From NCBI RefSeq assembly GCF_019203965.1, contig NZ_CP076448.1, positions 496,001-560,000 of the forward strand: a stretch of 64,000 nt of DNA, written 5' to 3'. The notes under the pieces were generated by a model. It was given only the letters and a program-made list of their open reading frames with translations, was not told where the DNA came from and did no database searches. The position numbers were made by a program, and so were the translations under genes. Below are positions 27,124 to 35,974 of the stretch, one piece after another (positions within the stretch are counted from its first letter, which is position 1; the number at the start of each line of letters is the position of its first letter). This DNA comes from Elioraea tepida. GTDB taxonomy: Bacteria > Pseudomonadota > Alphaproteobacteria > Acetobacterales > Acetobacteraceae.

Positions 27124-27426
27124 GCGTCCGCTCCTTATCACAGTCAGTCCGGAGGGTCGCGCCGCCCTCGCCGACTCTGCGGGAAGACGGCACGAAGTGA
27201 GGGCGGCGGGGCCGCCGAGAGTGAAGCGACGCCCTGCGCCCGGCAACGTCCTGCCCAGAGAGTCGGCGCGCTGCCTCGCGCGCAGGCAGGGCTTTTCGCC
27301 GACCATGGTGCCGTGACGGCTGCTGCGCTGGCGCGTCGCTTGCTACACAGTGATGCAGTGACGGCCGAAGCGCATCCTCGTGGGCAAGAGCCCTGGCCGC
27401 AGCAACCGCCATTCGGGAGAGAACGG
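27124..27426. other. 303-bp divergent intergenic region
   Basis: It lies between galE (minus) and the NMT1-type binding protein (plus), so promoters for both directions should be here. I see the two ribosome sites (AAGGAG for galE, GGGAGA for the binding protein) and an AT-richer patch around 27338-27360 (TTGCTACACAGTGATG) that could hold a promoter, but no convincing -35/-10 pair, riboswitch or hairpin. No small gene is supported. Confidence 0.4.
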
Positions 27427-28458
27427 ATGAAGACACGCTATGTGATCGACCGCCGGAGGCTTGGGCGACGCGCTATCCTTGGGGTCGCCGCCGGCTCGGC
27501 GCTCGTTGCCGTGCCGGGCGCACGCGGCATCCGCGCCCAGACGCTCGATCGTGTGACTTTCCAGACCAACTGGCGCGCCCAGGCCGAACACGGCGGCTAC
27601 TACCAAGCGGTCGCCGCAGGGATCTACCGTCGCTATGGCATCGAGTGCGATCTCAGGATGGGAGGGCCGCAGCAGAACCCCGCCCAGCTGCTCGTCGCCG
27701 GGCGGGTGGACATGATCATGTCCAACGGCTTCCAGGCGCTGAACTACGTGCGCGAGAACATCCCCTTCCTCACCATTGCCGCGATCTTCCAGAAGGATCC
27801 GCAGATCCTGATGACGCACGAGGGCAACGGAATCGAACGCTTCGAGGACATGCGCGGGCGGCCGATCCTGGTCGGCGCCGCCGGGCGCGTCACCTACTGG
27901 CCGTTCCTGCGCGCGCGCTTCGGCTTCACCGACGAGCAGATCCGCCCCTACACCTTCAACCTCGGCCCCTTCCTGCAGGACAGGATGGCGATCCAGCAGG
28001 GGTTCCTGTCCTCCGAGCCCTTCGCCGCGCGCGAGGCCGGCGCCAACCCGCGCGTGTTTCTGATTGCCGATGCCGGCTACGAGAACTACCAGACGACGAT
28101 CGACATCTCGCGCCGGATGATGACGGAACGGCGCGACCTCGTGCAGCGCTTCGTCAACGCGACGATCGAGGGCTGGGCACAGTACATCCGGAGGCAGGAC
28201 ATCGGCGCCGCCAACGCCCTGATCATGCGCGACAACCCGGAGATGACCCAGGCCAAAATCGACTATGCGATCGAGTCGATGAACCGAAACGGCATCGTCC
28301 TCTCCGGCGATGCCGAGCGCCTCGGTATCGGCGCGATGACGGAAGAGCGCTGGAACCGCTTCTACGACACGATGGTCGCAGCCGGCGTCTATCCCCCGGG
28401 GCTCGCGTGGCGCAACGCCTTCAGCCTCGATTTCGTCAACAAGCGGGTCGGCCTCTGA
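27427..28458 (+). CDS. NMT1/THI5-type ABC transporter substrate-binding protein
   Basis: A 343-aa periplasmic binding protein with a twin-arginine signal (RRLGRRAILGVAAGS) and the fold landmarks of the NMT1/THI5 family: FQTNWRAQAEHGGYYQAVA after the signal, QLLVAGRVDMIM, and QQGFLSSEP. Such proteins bind pyrimidines (thiamine precursors), sulphonates, nitrate or similar small molecules. The following ATPase starts on its stop codon (TGATG). The CodA-like gene at the end of the operon makes a pyrimidine or related heterocycle a reasonable but unproven ligand. Confidence 0.9.
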   Translation: MKTRYVIDRRRLGRRAILGVAAGSALVAVPGARGIRAQTLDRVTFQTNWRAQAEHGGYYQAVAAGIYRRYGIECDLRMGGPQQNPAQLLVAGRVDMIMSNGFQALNYVRENIPFLTIAAIFQKDPQILMTHEGNGIERFEDMRGRPILVGAAGRVTYWPFLRARFGFTDEQIRPYTFNLGPFLQDRMAIQQGFLSSEPFAAREAGANPRVFLIADAGYENYQTTIDISRRMMTERRDLVQRFVNATIEGWAQYIRRQDIGAANALIMRDNPEMTQAKIDYAIESMNRNGIVLSGDAERLGIGAMTEERWNRFYDTMVAAGVYPPGLAWRNAFSLDFVNKRVGL

Positions 28459-29264
28459 TGGACGGGGGCAGCGGGGAGCGCGCCGCTCCGCTGCTTTCCC
28501 GACCGCTTGTCTCGCTGCGCGGTGTCGCGAAGCGCTACGACAGCGGAACGGTTGCGCTCCAGGGCGTCGACCTTGACATCGGCCGGGGAGATTTCCTCGC
28601 CCTCCTCGGCCCCTCGGGCTGCGGAAAGTCGACGCTGCTTCGGATCATCGCAGGCCTTGCGTCGCCTTCTTCCGGCACGCTCGCCTGGCCGGCCGCGGCG
28701 CAGGATCAGCGCGGGCCGACGCTGCCGCGGCTCGGCTTCGTGTTCCAGGAGCCGACGCTGATGCCCTGGGCGACCGCGCTCGCCAACGCCGCTCTTCCGC
28801 TCCGCCTCGAAGGGGTCGCGCGATCGGAGCGCGAGGCGCGCGCGGCGGAGGCGCTCAAGCGCGTCGGTCTCGCCGGCTTCGAACGCGCCTACCCGCGCGC
28901 TCTGTCGGGCGGGATGAAGATGCGCGTCTCGATCGCGCGCGCCCTCGTCACCCGGCCCGACATCCTGCTGATGGACGAGCCCTTCGCCGCGCTCGACGAG
29001 ATCACCCGCTTCCGCCTCAACAATGACCTGTTGGAGATCTGGCAGGAGGCCGGCTTCACCGTGGTGTTCGTCACCCACTCCGTGTTCGAGAGCGTCTATC
29101 TCTCCCGGCGGATCGCGGTGATGGCGTCGCGGCCGGGGCGGATCGAAACCGAGATCACCGTCCCGGCCCCCTATCCGCGCGGCGACGGCTTCCGCACCTC
29201 GTCCGACTACGCCGCGATCTGCCGAACCGTCAGCCTCGCGCTTGCCGGGGCGATCGCCGCCTGA
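28458..29264 (+). CDS. ABC transporter ATP-binding protein (nitrate/sulphonate/pyrimidine type)
   Basis: A 268-aa ATPase with Walker A GPSGCGKST (about 50-58), Q-loop FQEPTLMPW, signature LSGGMKMRVSIARAL and Walker B LLMDEPFAALDE followed by the switch histidine in VTHSVFES. The TauB/SsuB/ThiZ type is indicated by the EPTLMPW loop. The start overlaps the binding-protein stop by one base. It drives uptake through the adjacent permease. Confidence 0.93.
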   Translation: MDGGSGERAAPLLSRPLVSLRGVAKRYDSGTVALQGVDLDIGRGDFLALLGPSGCGKSTLLRIIAGLASPSSGTLAWPAAAQDQRGPTLPRLGFVFQEPTLMPWATALANAALPLRLEGVARSEREARAAEALKRVGLAGFERAYPRALSGGMKMRVSIARALVTRPDILLMDEPFAALDEITRFRLNNDLLEIWQEAGFTVVFVTHSVFESVYLSRRIAVMASRPGRIETEITVPAPYPRGDGFRTSSDYAAICRTVSLALAGAIAA

Positions 29265-29271
29265 GACAGCG

Positions 29272-30117
29272 ATGACCCTTGCCCCTGACGAAGCCCCACG
29301 CCCCGTCGCCGCCCGACGCGTGTTCTTCCTCCCCGCCGGGACTTGGCCGCGGATCCTGATGCCGCTTTTCATCGGCGCCCTGTCGCTCGGCGCCTGGGAG
29401 TGGGCGGTGCGCGCCTACGAGGTGCCCCACTACATCCTGCCCTCGCCCTCGCTGATCTGGGCCACACTGCTTCGCGACTGGGGCTCGCTCTCCGTCTCGC
29501 TCTGGATCACGCTTCGGATCACCTTCGCCGCGCTCGCCGTCGCGGCCGCGCTCGGGCTTCTGCTCGCCGTCCTTTTCGCGCAGTCGAAATGGATCGAGCT
29601 GTCGCTCTTTCCCTATGCGGTGATCCTGCAGGTCACCCCGATCGTCGCGATCGCGCCCTTGATCATCATCTGGGTCGAGGACATCCGGATCGCGCTCCTG
29701 ATCTGCGCCTGGATCGTCGCCTTCTTCCCGATCCTCTCCAACACCACACTCGGGCTCAACAGCGTTGACCACAACCTCGCCGACCTGTTCCGGCTCTATC
29801 GCGCGAGTCGGCTTCAGGCGCTTCTTCTCCTCAGGTTGCCGGCGGCGATGCCGTTCTTCCTTGGGGGCCTCAGGATCTCGGGAGGGCTCGCCCTGATCGG
29901 CGCGATCGTCGCCGAGTTCGTCGCCGGAACGGGAGGGCGCGCCTCCGGCCTCGCCTATCGAATCCTCGAGGCGGGGTATCAGCTTCAGATCCCGCGCATG
30001 TTCGCCGCTCTGGTCCTGATCTGCATCACCGGAATCGCGATCTTTCTCTCGCTCGGGCTGGTCCAGCACCTGATGCTCCGCCACTGGCACGAGAGCGCGA
30101 TGCGCCGGGAGGGGTGA
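29272..30117 (+). CDS. ABC transporter permease (nitrate/sulphonate/pyrimidine type)
   Basis: A 281-aa permease with about six membrane helices and the EAA-type loop (RLQALLLLRLPAAMPFFLGG). It follows the ATPase by 7 bp and precedes the deaminase by 4 bp. The ATG at 29272 is chosen because an earlier in-frame start would overlap the ATPase gene. It is the inner-membrane channel of the three-part importer. Confidence 0.92.
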   Translation: MTLAPDEAPRPVAARRVFFLPAGTWPRILMPLFIGALSLGAWEWAVRAYEVPHYILPSPSLIWATLLRDWGSLSVSLWITLRITFAALAVAAALGLLLAVLFAQSKWIELSLFPYAVILQVTPIVAIAPLIIIWVEDIRIALLICAWIVAFFPILSNTTLGLNSVDHNLADLFRLYRASRLQALLLLRLPAAMPFFLGGLRISGGLALIGAIVAEFVAGTGGRASGLAYRILEAGYQLQIPRMFAALVLICITGIAIFLSLGLVQHLMLRHWHESAMRREG

Positions 30118-30121
30118 TTCG

Positions 30122-31402
30122 ATGTGGGCCGCGATCCCTGACCTGCCCGATTTCTGGCTGCGCAACGCCACGCTCGCCGACGGCAGAGGGGCCGATCTGC
30201 GAATCACCCACGGAACAATCGTTGCCCTCGCTCCCCGGGGCACGGCGCCCGAGGGGGTCGATCTCCGCGGCGGCATGGTGCTTCCCTGCTTCACGGATGT
30301 GCACACCCATCTCGACAAGGGGCATATCTGGCCGCGCTGCCCGAACCCCGACGGAACCTTTCTTGGCGCCATCACCGCGGTGATGGGAGATCGCGAGCGG
30401 CATTGGTCGGCCGACGACATGGAGGATCGGTTCCGCTTCGGGCTCCGCTGTTCCTATGCCCATGGAACGTCCGCGATCCGCACCCATCTCGATACCTATC
30501 TTCCACACGCCCACGAGGCTTGGGCTGTGTTCGCGCGGCTGCGGAACGAGTGGTCGGGTCGGATCGCGCTCCAGGCTGTCTCGATCTGCCCGATCGACCG
30601 TTTCGCCGGCGATGAGGGAAGGGAGATCGCCGACCTCGTCGCCCGTCACGGCGGCATCCTCGGCTTCGTGACACGCTTCACCGGAGAGGGCCATGGCGCG
30701 ATCCCGGCCGGATTCCAGGACCTGCTCGACCACTGCTTCGCGCTGGCGGAGGCGCGCGGGCTCGACCTCGACCTGCACGTCGACGAGAGCGGCGAGACGG
30801 AAGCCGCCACCCTGCCGATCATCGCGCGGACTGCCCTGCGCCGGCGGTTCAAGGGGCAGATCCAGGTCGGCCACATCTGCTCGCTCTCGCTGCAGCGGGA
30901 GGAGGCGATCGCCGAGACGATACGCCTCGTGCGGGAGGCAGGCATACGGGTGGTGTCACTGCCGATGTGTAACATGTACCTGCAAGGCAGGGCGCGCGGC
31001 GCCACGCCGCGCTGGCGCGGCATCACGCTCCTGCACGAGCTCGCCGCCGCCGGTGTGCCCGTCTCCGTCGCCTCCGACAACTGCCGTGACCCGTTCTATC
31101 CGTTCGGGGATCACGACATGCTCGAGGTATTCCGCGAGGCGGTGCGCATCGCCCATCTCGACCACCCGGTGGAGCCGTGGTTCGCCGCCGTGAGCGCCAC
31201 GCCTGCCGCCGCGATGGGGCGCGAGGCGTCGATCCGCGAAGGGGCGGCGGCCGATCTCGTGCTTCTGCGCGCGCGGGCCTGGCACGAGGCACTGTCGCGC
31301 CACCAGGCGGACCGCGTCGTGCTCCGGCGGGGGCGCGTGATCGACACCACGCTCCCTGACTATGCCGAGCTCGACGCTCTCGTCACCGGACCCAGGAGCT
31401 GA
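30122..31402 (+). CDS. Cytosine deaminase-like metal-dependent amidohydrolase (CodA family)
   Basis: A 426-aa amidohydrolase with a full CodA-style metal centre: HTH at His61/His63, HVDE with His219/Glu222, GH at His251 and SDN with Asp319 followed by DPFYPFG, all at the spacing of cytosine deaminase. The enzyme hydrolyses an amino group from cytosine or a related ring (isocytosine, creatinine-like, N-substituted triazines in relatives). It ends the NMT1-type transporter operon, so transport and deamination of one compound are likely coupled. Its last 20 bp overlap the end of a convergent gene. Confidence 0.88.
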   Translation: MWAAIPDLPDFWLRNATLADGRGADLRITHGTIVALAPRGTAPEGVDLRGGMVLPCFTDVHTHLDKGHIWPRCPNPDGTFLGAITAVMGDRERHWSADDMEDRFRFGLRCSYAHGTSAIRTHLDTYLPHAHEAWAVFARLRNEWSGRIALQAVSICPIDRFAGDEGREIADLVARHGGILGFVTRFTGEGHGAIPAGFQDLLDHCFALAEARGLDLDLHVDESGETEAATLPIIARTALRRRFKGQIQVGHICSLSLQREEAIAETIRLVREAGIRVVSLPMCNMYLQGRARGATPRWRGITLLHELAAAGVPVSVASDNCRDPFYPFGDHDMLEVFREAVRIAHLDHPVEPWFAAVSATPAAAMGREASIREGAAADLVLLRARAWHEALSRHQADRVVLRRGRVIDTTLPDYAELDALVTGPRS

Positions 31403-31970
31403 AATGCGCCGCGACGCGCGACCGGAACGCCTCGAGCGCGGCCTGAGGCCTCTGGTCCATCCGCGTCAGCGACAGCCAATCGAGCGTGCAGCCGCGGGCG
31501 CACAGGCGCCTGAGCCCGCGGCCAAGGAGCTTCCGGTCGGGCCGGCCGATCAGCCACAGGAGCCAGGACGGCGAGCCATAGGTGGTCACCACCGCGAGGC
31601 GTCGGATGTTGGTCAGAAGCGGCTCGATCGCGCCCGGGCCGAGCCGGAACGCGACGCCGGGCACCCACACCCGGTCGAACCAGCCCTTGAGCATCGCGGG
31701 CATGCCGTACCACCAGGTGGGATAGACGAGCACGAGCGCCTCCGCCGCACGAAGCAGCGCCACATGCCGCTCCACACCCGCGAGGTTCTCGCCTTCCGCG
31801 TGATACCGCGCCCGTTCCTCGGCATCGAGCGCGGGGCGGAAGCCCTCGGCATAGAGATCGACGAGATCGACCGCGTGTCCCGCCTTGCCGAGGCCGTTCA
31901 CCACCGCGTCGCGCAGAGCGGCGTTGAAGCTGTCGCCGCGCGGATGGCAATAGACCACGAGCACCCTCAT
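31383..31970 (-). CDS. NAD(P)H dehydrogenase (quinone)/flavodoxin-fold protein
   Basis: A 195-aa protein of the Kef-associated/MdaB/NQO1 flavodoxin-like family. It begins MRVLVVYCHPRGDSFNAAL, the FMN/FAD phosphate loop, and has YPTWWYGMPAMLKGWFDRV, the diagnostic aromatic block. It transfers two electrons from NAD(P)H to quinones. The ATG at 31970 is only 11 bp from the ATG of the divergent cupin gene, so its promoter must sit inside that gene; no strong ribosome site is visible. It is convergent and overlapping (20 bp) with the deaminase gene. Confidence 0.85.
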   Translation of the reverse strand: MRVLVVYCHPRGDSFNAALRDAVVNGLGKAGHAVDLVDLYAEGFRPALDAEERARYHAEGENLAGVERHVALLRAAEALVLVYPTWWYGMPAMLKGWFDRVWVPGVAFRLGPGAIEPLLTNIRRLAVVTTYGSPSWLLWLIGRPDRKLLGRGLRRLCARGCTLDWLSLTRMDQRPQAALEAFRSRVAAHFSSWVR

Positions 31971-31981
31971 CGGAGAGGCCC

Positions 31982-32398
31982 ATGATCGTCGCACGCACCG
32001 CCGCTGACCTTCGCGGCTACAAGATCAGCGAGACGGACACGAACTGGTTCGCCTGCCTGCTCGACCCCTCGGACGGCGTCTCCTTCACCCTGGTGGTGGA
32101 GATCTTCGCCCCCGGCGGTGCGACGCCGCCGAACAGCCACGCGGCAGCGTCCGAGGCCTTCGTGGTCCTGCGCGGCGAGGGCGAGGCGCAGGTGGGTGGA
32201 AGGACGATCCCGCTTCGCGCCGGAAGCGTGCTCGCCGTGCCGCCCGGCACCGAGCATGTCGTCGCCAACACGGGCTCCGGCCGCCTCTACTGTCTGACGC
32301 TGATGGTGCCGGACGAGAACTTCGCCGCCCTGATCCGGAACGGCGTACCGCACCCGCTCGACGAGGAGGACCTCGCGGTGCTCACGGGGCGCAGCTGA
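31982..32398 (+). CDS. Cupin-domain protein
   Basis: A 138-aa single-domain cupin with GGATPPNSHAAASEAFVVLRG (motif 1 region) and PPGTEHVVANTG (motif 2 region). Of the usual metal ligands, the motif 1 glutamate and one histidine and the motif 2 histidine are visible. The ribosome site GGAGAGG lies in the 11-bp gap to the divergent quinone reductase. Cupins of this size are often small dioxygenases, isomerases or sensors; the function here is unknown. Confidence 0.8.
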   Translation: MIVARTAADLRGYKISETDTNWFACLLDPSDGVSFTLVVEIFAPGGATPPNSHAAASEAFVVLRGEGEAQVGGRTIPLRAGSVLAVPPGTEHVVANTGSGRLYCLTLMVPDENFAALIRNGVPHPLDEEDLAVLTGRS

Positions 32399-32410
32399 GC
32401 GACGCATGGC

Positions 32411-33790
32411 TCAGCCCGCCGCCTCGAACAGGTGCACGCCGTCGCGTGGCGTCCAGTCCGGGTTCTCCCAGGCGAGCATCTTGCCGGGGTTGAGAAGCCC
32501 GTGCGGATCGGCCTCGCGCTTGAACGCGAGCTGCAGCGTGTCGACCTTCTTCATCCCCCCCTCCTCGAGCGTGAAGGCGTGCGGGTTGAAGATCGGGCAG
32601 CCCGCGGCCTCGTGCGCGGCAATGATCTCGGCAAGACGCGCCTCGGTGGTGAAGCGCACGAGCTGAAGGCCGAAGCAGCACACCTCGCCGCCGAACTTCA
32701 CGAACTCGAGGTGCATCGGCACCTCGTCGCCGAACCGCTCAGCCATCTCGGCGACCTTGGCGAGGTGGCTGGGGGGCGGGAACAGCGTCTGGAGGTAGGT
32801 GATGCTTCGGTCGGTCTTCAGCGCCTGCAAGGTCGTGTGGTTCCAGGAATATTCGTAGAGCGGAACGTCCGCGGCCTCCGTTTCGCGGCGGTAGAGTTCC
32901 GTGCCGCCATAAGCGGCAAGCAGGCCCGGAACGAGATCGAGGAACGGCTCGGCGACCATCAGCAGCACAACGGCCACGCCGTCCGGGATCACCCCCTCGA
33001 AGGCCTTGAAGTAGCGCTGCGGCACCGGCGCATCGATCACCGAGACGAGCTTCTTGACGATCCCGTCCTGGCGCGTGAAGCCGTCGGCGAAGCGCGCTGC
33101 CGCCTCGAGGGTCGGAAAGCCCGCGATCAGGTCCACCCAGGTCCAGGCGGGAGCGAGCGGCATCTCCACCTCGGTGATGATGCCGTTCGTTCCGTAGGCG
33201 TGGTTCGCCTTCTGGATGTCGGGGCCGCGGAGTTCGAGCACGCGCGGGCTCTCCTCCATCGTCATCAGCCTGAGCCCGAGGATGTTCCCGGGCTCGCGCA
33301 GGATTCCCCAGGTGCAGGACCCGATGCCTGAGGAGCCGCCGGCGATGAAGCCGCCGATCGTCGCGGTGCGGCGTGTGGAGGGGTGGAAGCGAAGCTCACC
33401 GCCAACGGAGGCGCGGGTCACCGCGTCGATCTCGCCGAGTTTCGCGCCGCACTGGGCGCGCACCACGCCGGGCTTCGCCCAGAGCACGCGGTCAAGCCCG
33501 GAGAGATCAAGCACGATGCCGCCGCAGAGCGGCATGGCCTGGCCGTAGTTCCCGGTTCCTGCCCCGCGCGGGGTGACAGGGGTGCGGTGGCGGACGCAGG
33601 CCGCGAGCACGCGCGCAAGCTCATCCTCCGAGCGCGGGCTCACCACCGCCTCCGCCGTCAGCTTGTCGAGCTGCCGCTTCAGCACCGGCGAATACCAGAA
33701 GAAGTCGCGGCTCTTCTGCCGCACAAGAGCCCGGTCGGTCTCGGCGGGGATGTCCTGAAGCTCCGAAAGCAACGCTTCGATGCCGCTCAT
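32411..33790 (-). CDS. FAD-binding oxidoreductase, VAO/PCMH (GlcD-like) family, copy 2
   Basis: A 459-aa flavoprotein with the FAD_binding_4 fold: VVSPRSEDELARVLAACV and the pyrophosphate loop PRGAGTGNYGQAMPL (about 74-88), IGGFIAGGSSGIGS later, and a C-terminal LLNPGKML that typically contacts FAD. Family members oxidise 2-hydroxyacids, lactate, glycolate and related alcohols. It overlaps the preceding homologous gene by 4 bp (ATGA), and the two appear to be an old tandem duplication. The DFFWYSPVLK stretch around Tyr33 is intact here, unlike in its neighbour. Confidence 0.9.
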   Translation of the reverse strand: MSGIEALLSELQDIPAETDRALVRQKSRDFFWYSPVLKRQLDKLTAEAVVSPRSEDELARVLAACVRHRTPVTPRGAGTGNYGQAMPLCGGIVLDLSGLDRVLWAKPGVVRAQCGAKLGEIDAVTRASVGGELRFHPSTRRTATIGGFIAGGSSGIGSCTWGILREPGNILGLRLMTMEESPRVLELRGPDIQKANHAYGTNGIITEVEMPLAPAWTWVDLIAGFPTLEAAARFADGFTRQDGIVKKLVSVIDAPVPQRYFKAFEGVIPDGVAVVLLMVAEPFLDLVPGLLAAYGGTELYRRETEAADVPLYEYSWNHTTLQALKTDRSITYLQTLFPPPSHLAKVAEMAERFGDEVPMHLEFVKFGGEVCCFGLQLVRFTTEARLAEIIAAHEAAGCPIFNPHAFTLEEGGMKKVDTLQLAFKREADPHGLLNPGKMLAWENPDWTPRDGVHLFEAAG

Positions 33791-35169
33791 TCCGCCGCCT
33801 CCTGCCCGGAAAGTGGCCTGAAACTCGACATCTTGCCCGGGTTGAGCAGGCCGAAGGGATCGACCTCGCGCTTGAAGGCAAGACGGTCAGCGGCCACAAG
33901 CTTCCACCGCGCACCTTCCTCGAGCGTGCACACATGCGGGTTCGCGACCGCAACCCCCTCCGCCTCGCACGCGGCGATGATCTCGGCGAGGCGCTCGGGC
34001 GTGGTCCAGCGCAGGAGCGGCAGCCCGCTCATCGTCACCTGCCCGCCGAAGCGCGCGACCTCGGTGTGCATCATGAGTTCGTCTGCGAAACGCTCGCGGA
34101 GGCGAGCGAGCGTCTCGAGCGTCCGGCCGACCGGGAAGAGGCATTGGAGGTAGGTGACGCCCTTGTCGCGCTTGAGCACGTGCAGCGTTGTGTGGTTCCA
34201 GGTGTATTCGTAGAAGGGCGTGAGTTCGGGGGAGGCTTCGGCGGCGGCGAAATCCTGCTCCGCCTCGATTTCGCCGGCATGCTCGGCGGCGAGCTCCGCC
34301 ACCGCTCCCATCGCGCCTGCGCCGACCATCGCGAGAACGATCGGCCGGCCTTGGGGGAGGAGCTCGGCAAGCCCGGTGAAGAACGACGGCAGCGGCCAGT
34401 CGATCACCGCGCACATCTTCTTCGGAATGCCGTCGGCGAGGCCGAGCGCGAGGCCGAAGGCGGCCGCCGCGGGGAAGTCGGGGAAGCTCACGGCGATGTC
34501 GCGCCAAGCCATTGCGGGGGCGAGCGGAAGCCGAACCCGCGTGATCACGCCGGTCGTCCCGAAGGCGTGGTTGGCGGGTGCCGCCTTGCCCCAGGAGAGA
34601 TCGATCAGCCTCGGCTTCGGCTCCATCGTCGCGATCGTGACGCCAGCGAGATTGCCCCGTTCACGTAAGGTTCCGTGCGTGATCCCACCCACCCCTGCGC
34701 CGCCGCCGGCGACGAACCCGCCCACCGTCGCCGTGCGCTTGGTCGAAGGCCACAGCCGAAGCTCCCATCCCTGCTGCCGCGCCCAGGCATCGACCTGCAG
34801 AAGCGTCGCCCCCGCCTGCACCTCGGCCACCCCGTCCGCGAAGGACAGGATCCGGTCCATACCCGTCATGTCGAGAATGGCGCCGCCCGCAAGTGGAACG
34901 GCTTGGCCGTAGTTCCCCGTCCCTCCCCCTCGCGGCACCACGGGGATCCGGTGCCGCACGCAGGCGGCGAGCACGGCGAGCACCTCCGCCTCGTCGCTCG
35001 GGCGGATCACCACCTCGCCACGCTTGCCCTCGAGCAGCGTCTTGAGCACCGGGCTCTACCAGAAAAAGTCCCGGCTCTTGAGCCTGACGATCGCTGGGTC
35101 TGTCTCCGCCTCGATGCCGGGAAGCTCCGCGAGCAGGGCGGCGATGCGTCGCGAGGGCGGCTCAGGCAT
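33787..35169 (-). pseudogene. FAD-binding oxidoreductase (GlcD-like), copy 1, interrupted by an in-frame amber codon
   Basis: A homologue of the following gene, 461 codons if read through. From the ATG at 35169 (8-bp overlap with the creatininase gene) it reads KSRDFFW, then TAG at 35058-35056 (codon 38), then SPVLKT in the same frame. The sister gene has DFFWYSPVLK here, so one TAC/TAT-to-TAG change explains the stop. Everything else looks intact: the PRGGGTGNYGQAVPL FAD loop, GGGAGVGG and LLNPGKM. The 420-aa piece restarting at 35049 would lack the N-terminus but keep the FAD domain. It could be a recent null allele, a sequence error, or a shortened protein that still functions. Confidence 0.85.
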
Positions 35170-35971
35170 CGGCCGTCTCCTTGAACCACGCCTGGAGGTC
35201 GAGGGCGGAGATCTCGCCGAGGAGGTCGGCGAGCGCCCGGCTCGCGCGGTCGAGCACGGCTTCACCGAGCTCTGGCGTCGCCGCGGCGGCGTTGCCGACG
35301 GCACCTGCGGGGTTCAGATCCTGCGCCTGCCAGCCGAAGGCGACGGCGCCGCCCGCGCGCAGCCCCGTGTGGGCGTCCCAGGCTTCCGTCCTGTTGCGGA
35401 ACTCACGCGCGGCGTCGGGGCGGACGCGATCGGGCGCGAGCGCGAGCATCAGCGCCGTCTCCACCTGGCCGGCATGAATGCCGAACCGGAGCTCGTTGGC
35501 CGGAACGAGTCCGGAAGGCGGCGCGAGACGGTTCCAGAGGCAGGTGGCGGCGAAGATCCGGTGGCGGATGCGCAGGCGCCGGCAGACGATCTCCGCCGCC
35601 TGCGGCTGCCCGCCATGGGCGTTCAGGAGAAGGAGCTTGCGCACGCCTGAGGCGGCGACGGAGGCGCCGATCTCCGTCCAGGCCGTGATCGCCGTTTCCG
35701 GCGAAAGCGAGAGCGTCCCAGAATACCGGTCATGCTCGACCGAGACGCCGATCGCCTGGGTGGGCAGAACAAGCACCGGAAGCTCGTCCGGAAGAAGCGC
35801 GAGCGCGCGGGCGAGAACGCCTTCGCAGATCGTCGTGTCGACCGAGACGGCGAGATGCGGCCCGTGCTGCTCGGTCGCGCCGAGCGGCAGCACGGCCACG
35901 GTGCGGTCACGGTCGAGCGTGCGGAACTCGGGGGAGGTGAGCTCGGTCCAGAACCGTTTCGGCTGCGCCAT
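35162..35971 (-). CDS. Creatininase-family amidohydrolase
   Basis: A 269-aa protein with the creatininase metal-binding pattern: PLGATEQHGPHLAVSVD (Glu34, His36, Asp45), LLNAHGG (His119) and HAGQVETALM (Glu171). The family cleaves cyclic or linear amides (creatinine, formamidopyrimidine intermediates, mycofactocin precursor). No mycofactocin genes are present. It sits after the permease of an NMT1-type importer and before two FAD oxidoreductases, so a small amide-containing nutrient that is imported, opened and then oxidised is a reasonable guess. Start ATG 35971 directly follows the permease end. Confidence 0.88.
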   Translation of the reverse strand: MAQPKRFWTELTSPEFRTLDRDRTVAVLPLGATEQHGPHLAVSVDTTICEGVLARALALLPDELPVLVLPTQAIGVSVEHDRYSGTLSLSPETAITAWTEIGASVAASGVRKLLLLNAHGGQPQAAEIVCRRLRIRHRIFAATCLWNRLAPPSGLVPANELRFGIHAGQVETALMLALAPDRVRPDAAREFRNRTEAWDAHTGLRAGGAVAFGWQAQDLNPAGAVGNAAAATPELGEAVLDRASRALADLLGEISALDLQAWFKETADA

Positions 35972-35974
35972 GGC

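Noticed and set aside
35056-35058. Recoding of TAG as pyrrolysine or another amino acid
   Set aside because: No pyrrolysine genes are seen, the sister gene has Tyr, and a single base change is a simpler explanation.
35162-35971. Mycofactocin-system creatininase (MftE)
   Set aside because: No mycofactocin precursor, radical SAM or MftB/D genes are near; the neighbours are an importer and FAD oxidases.
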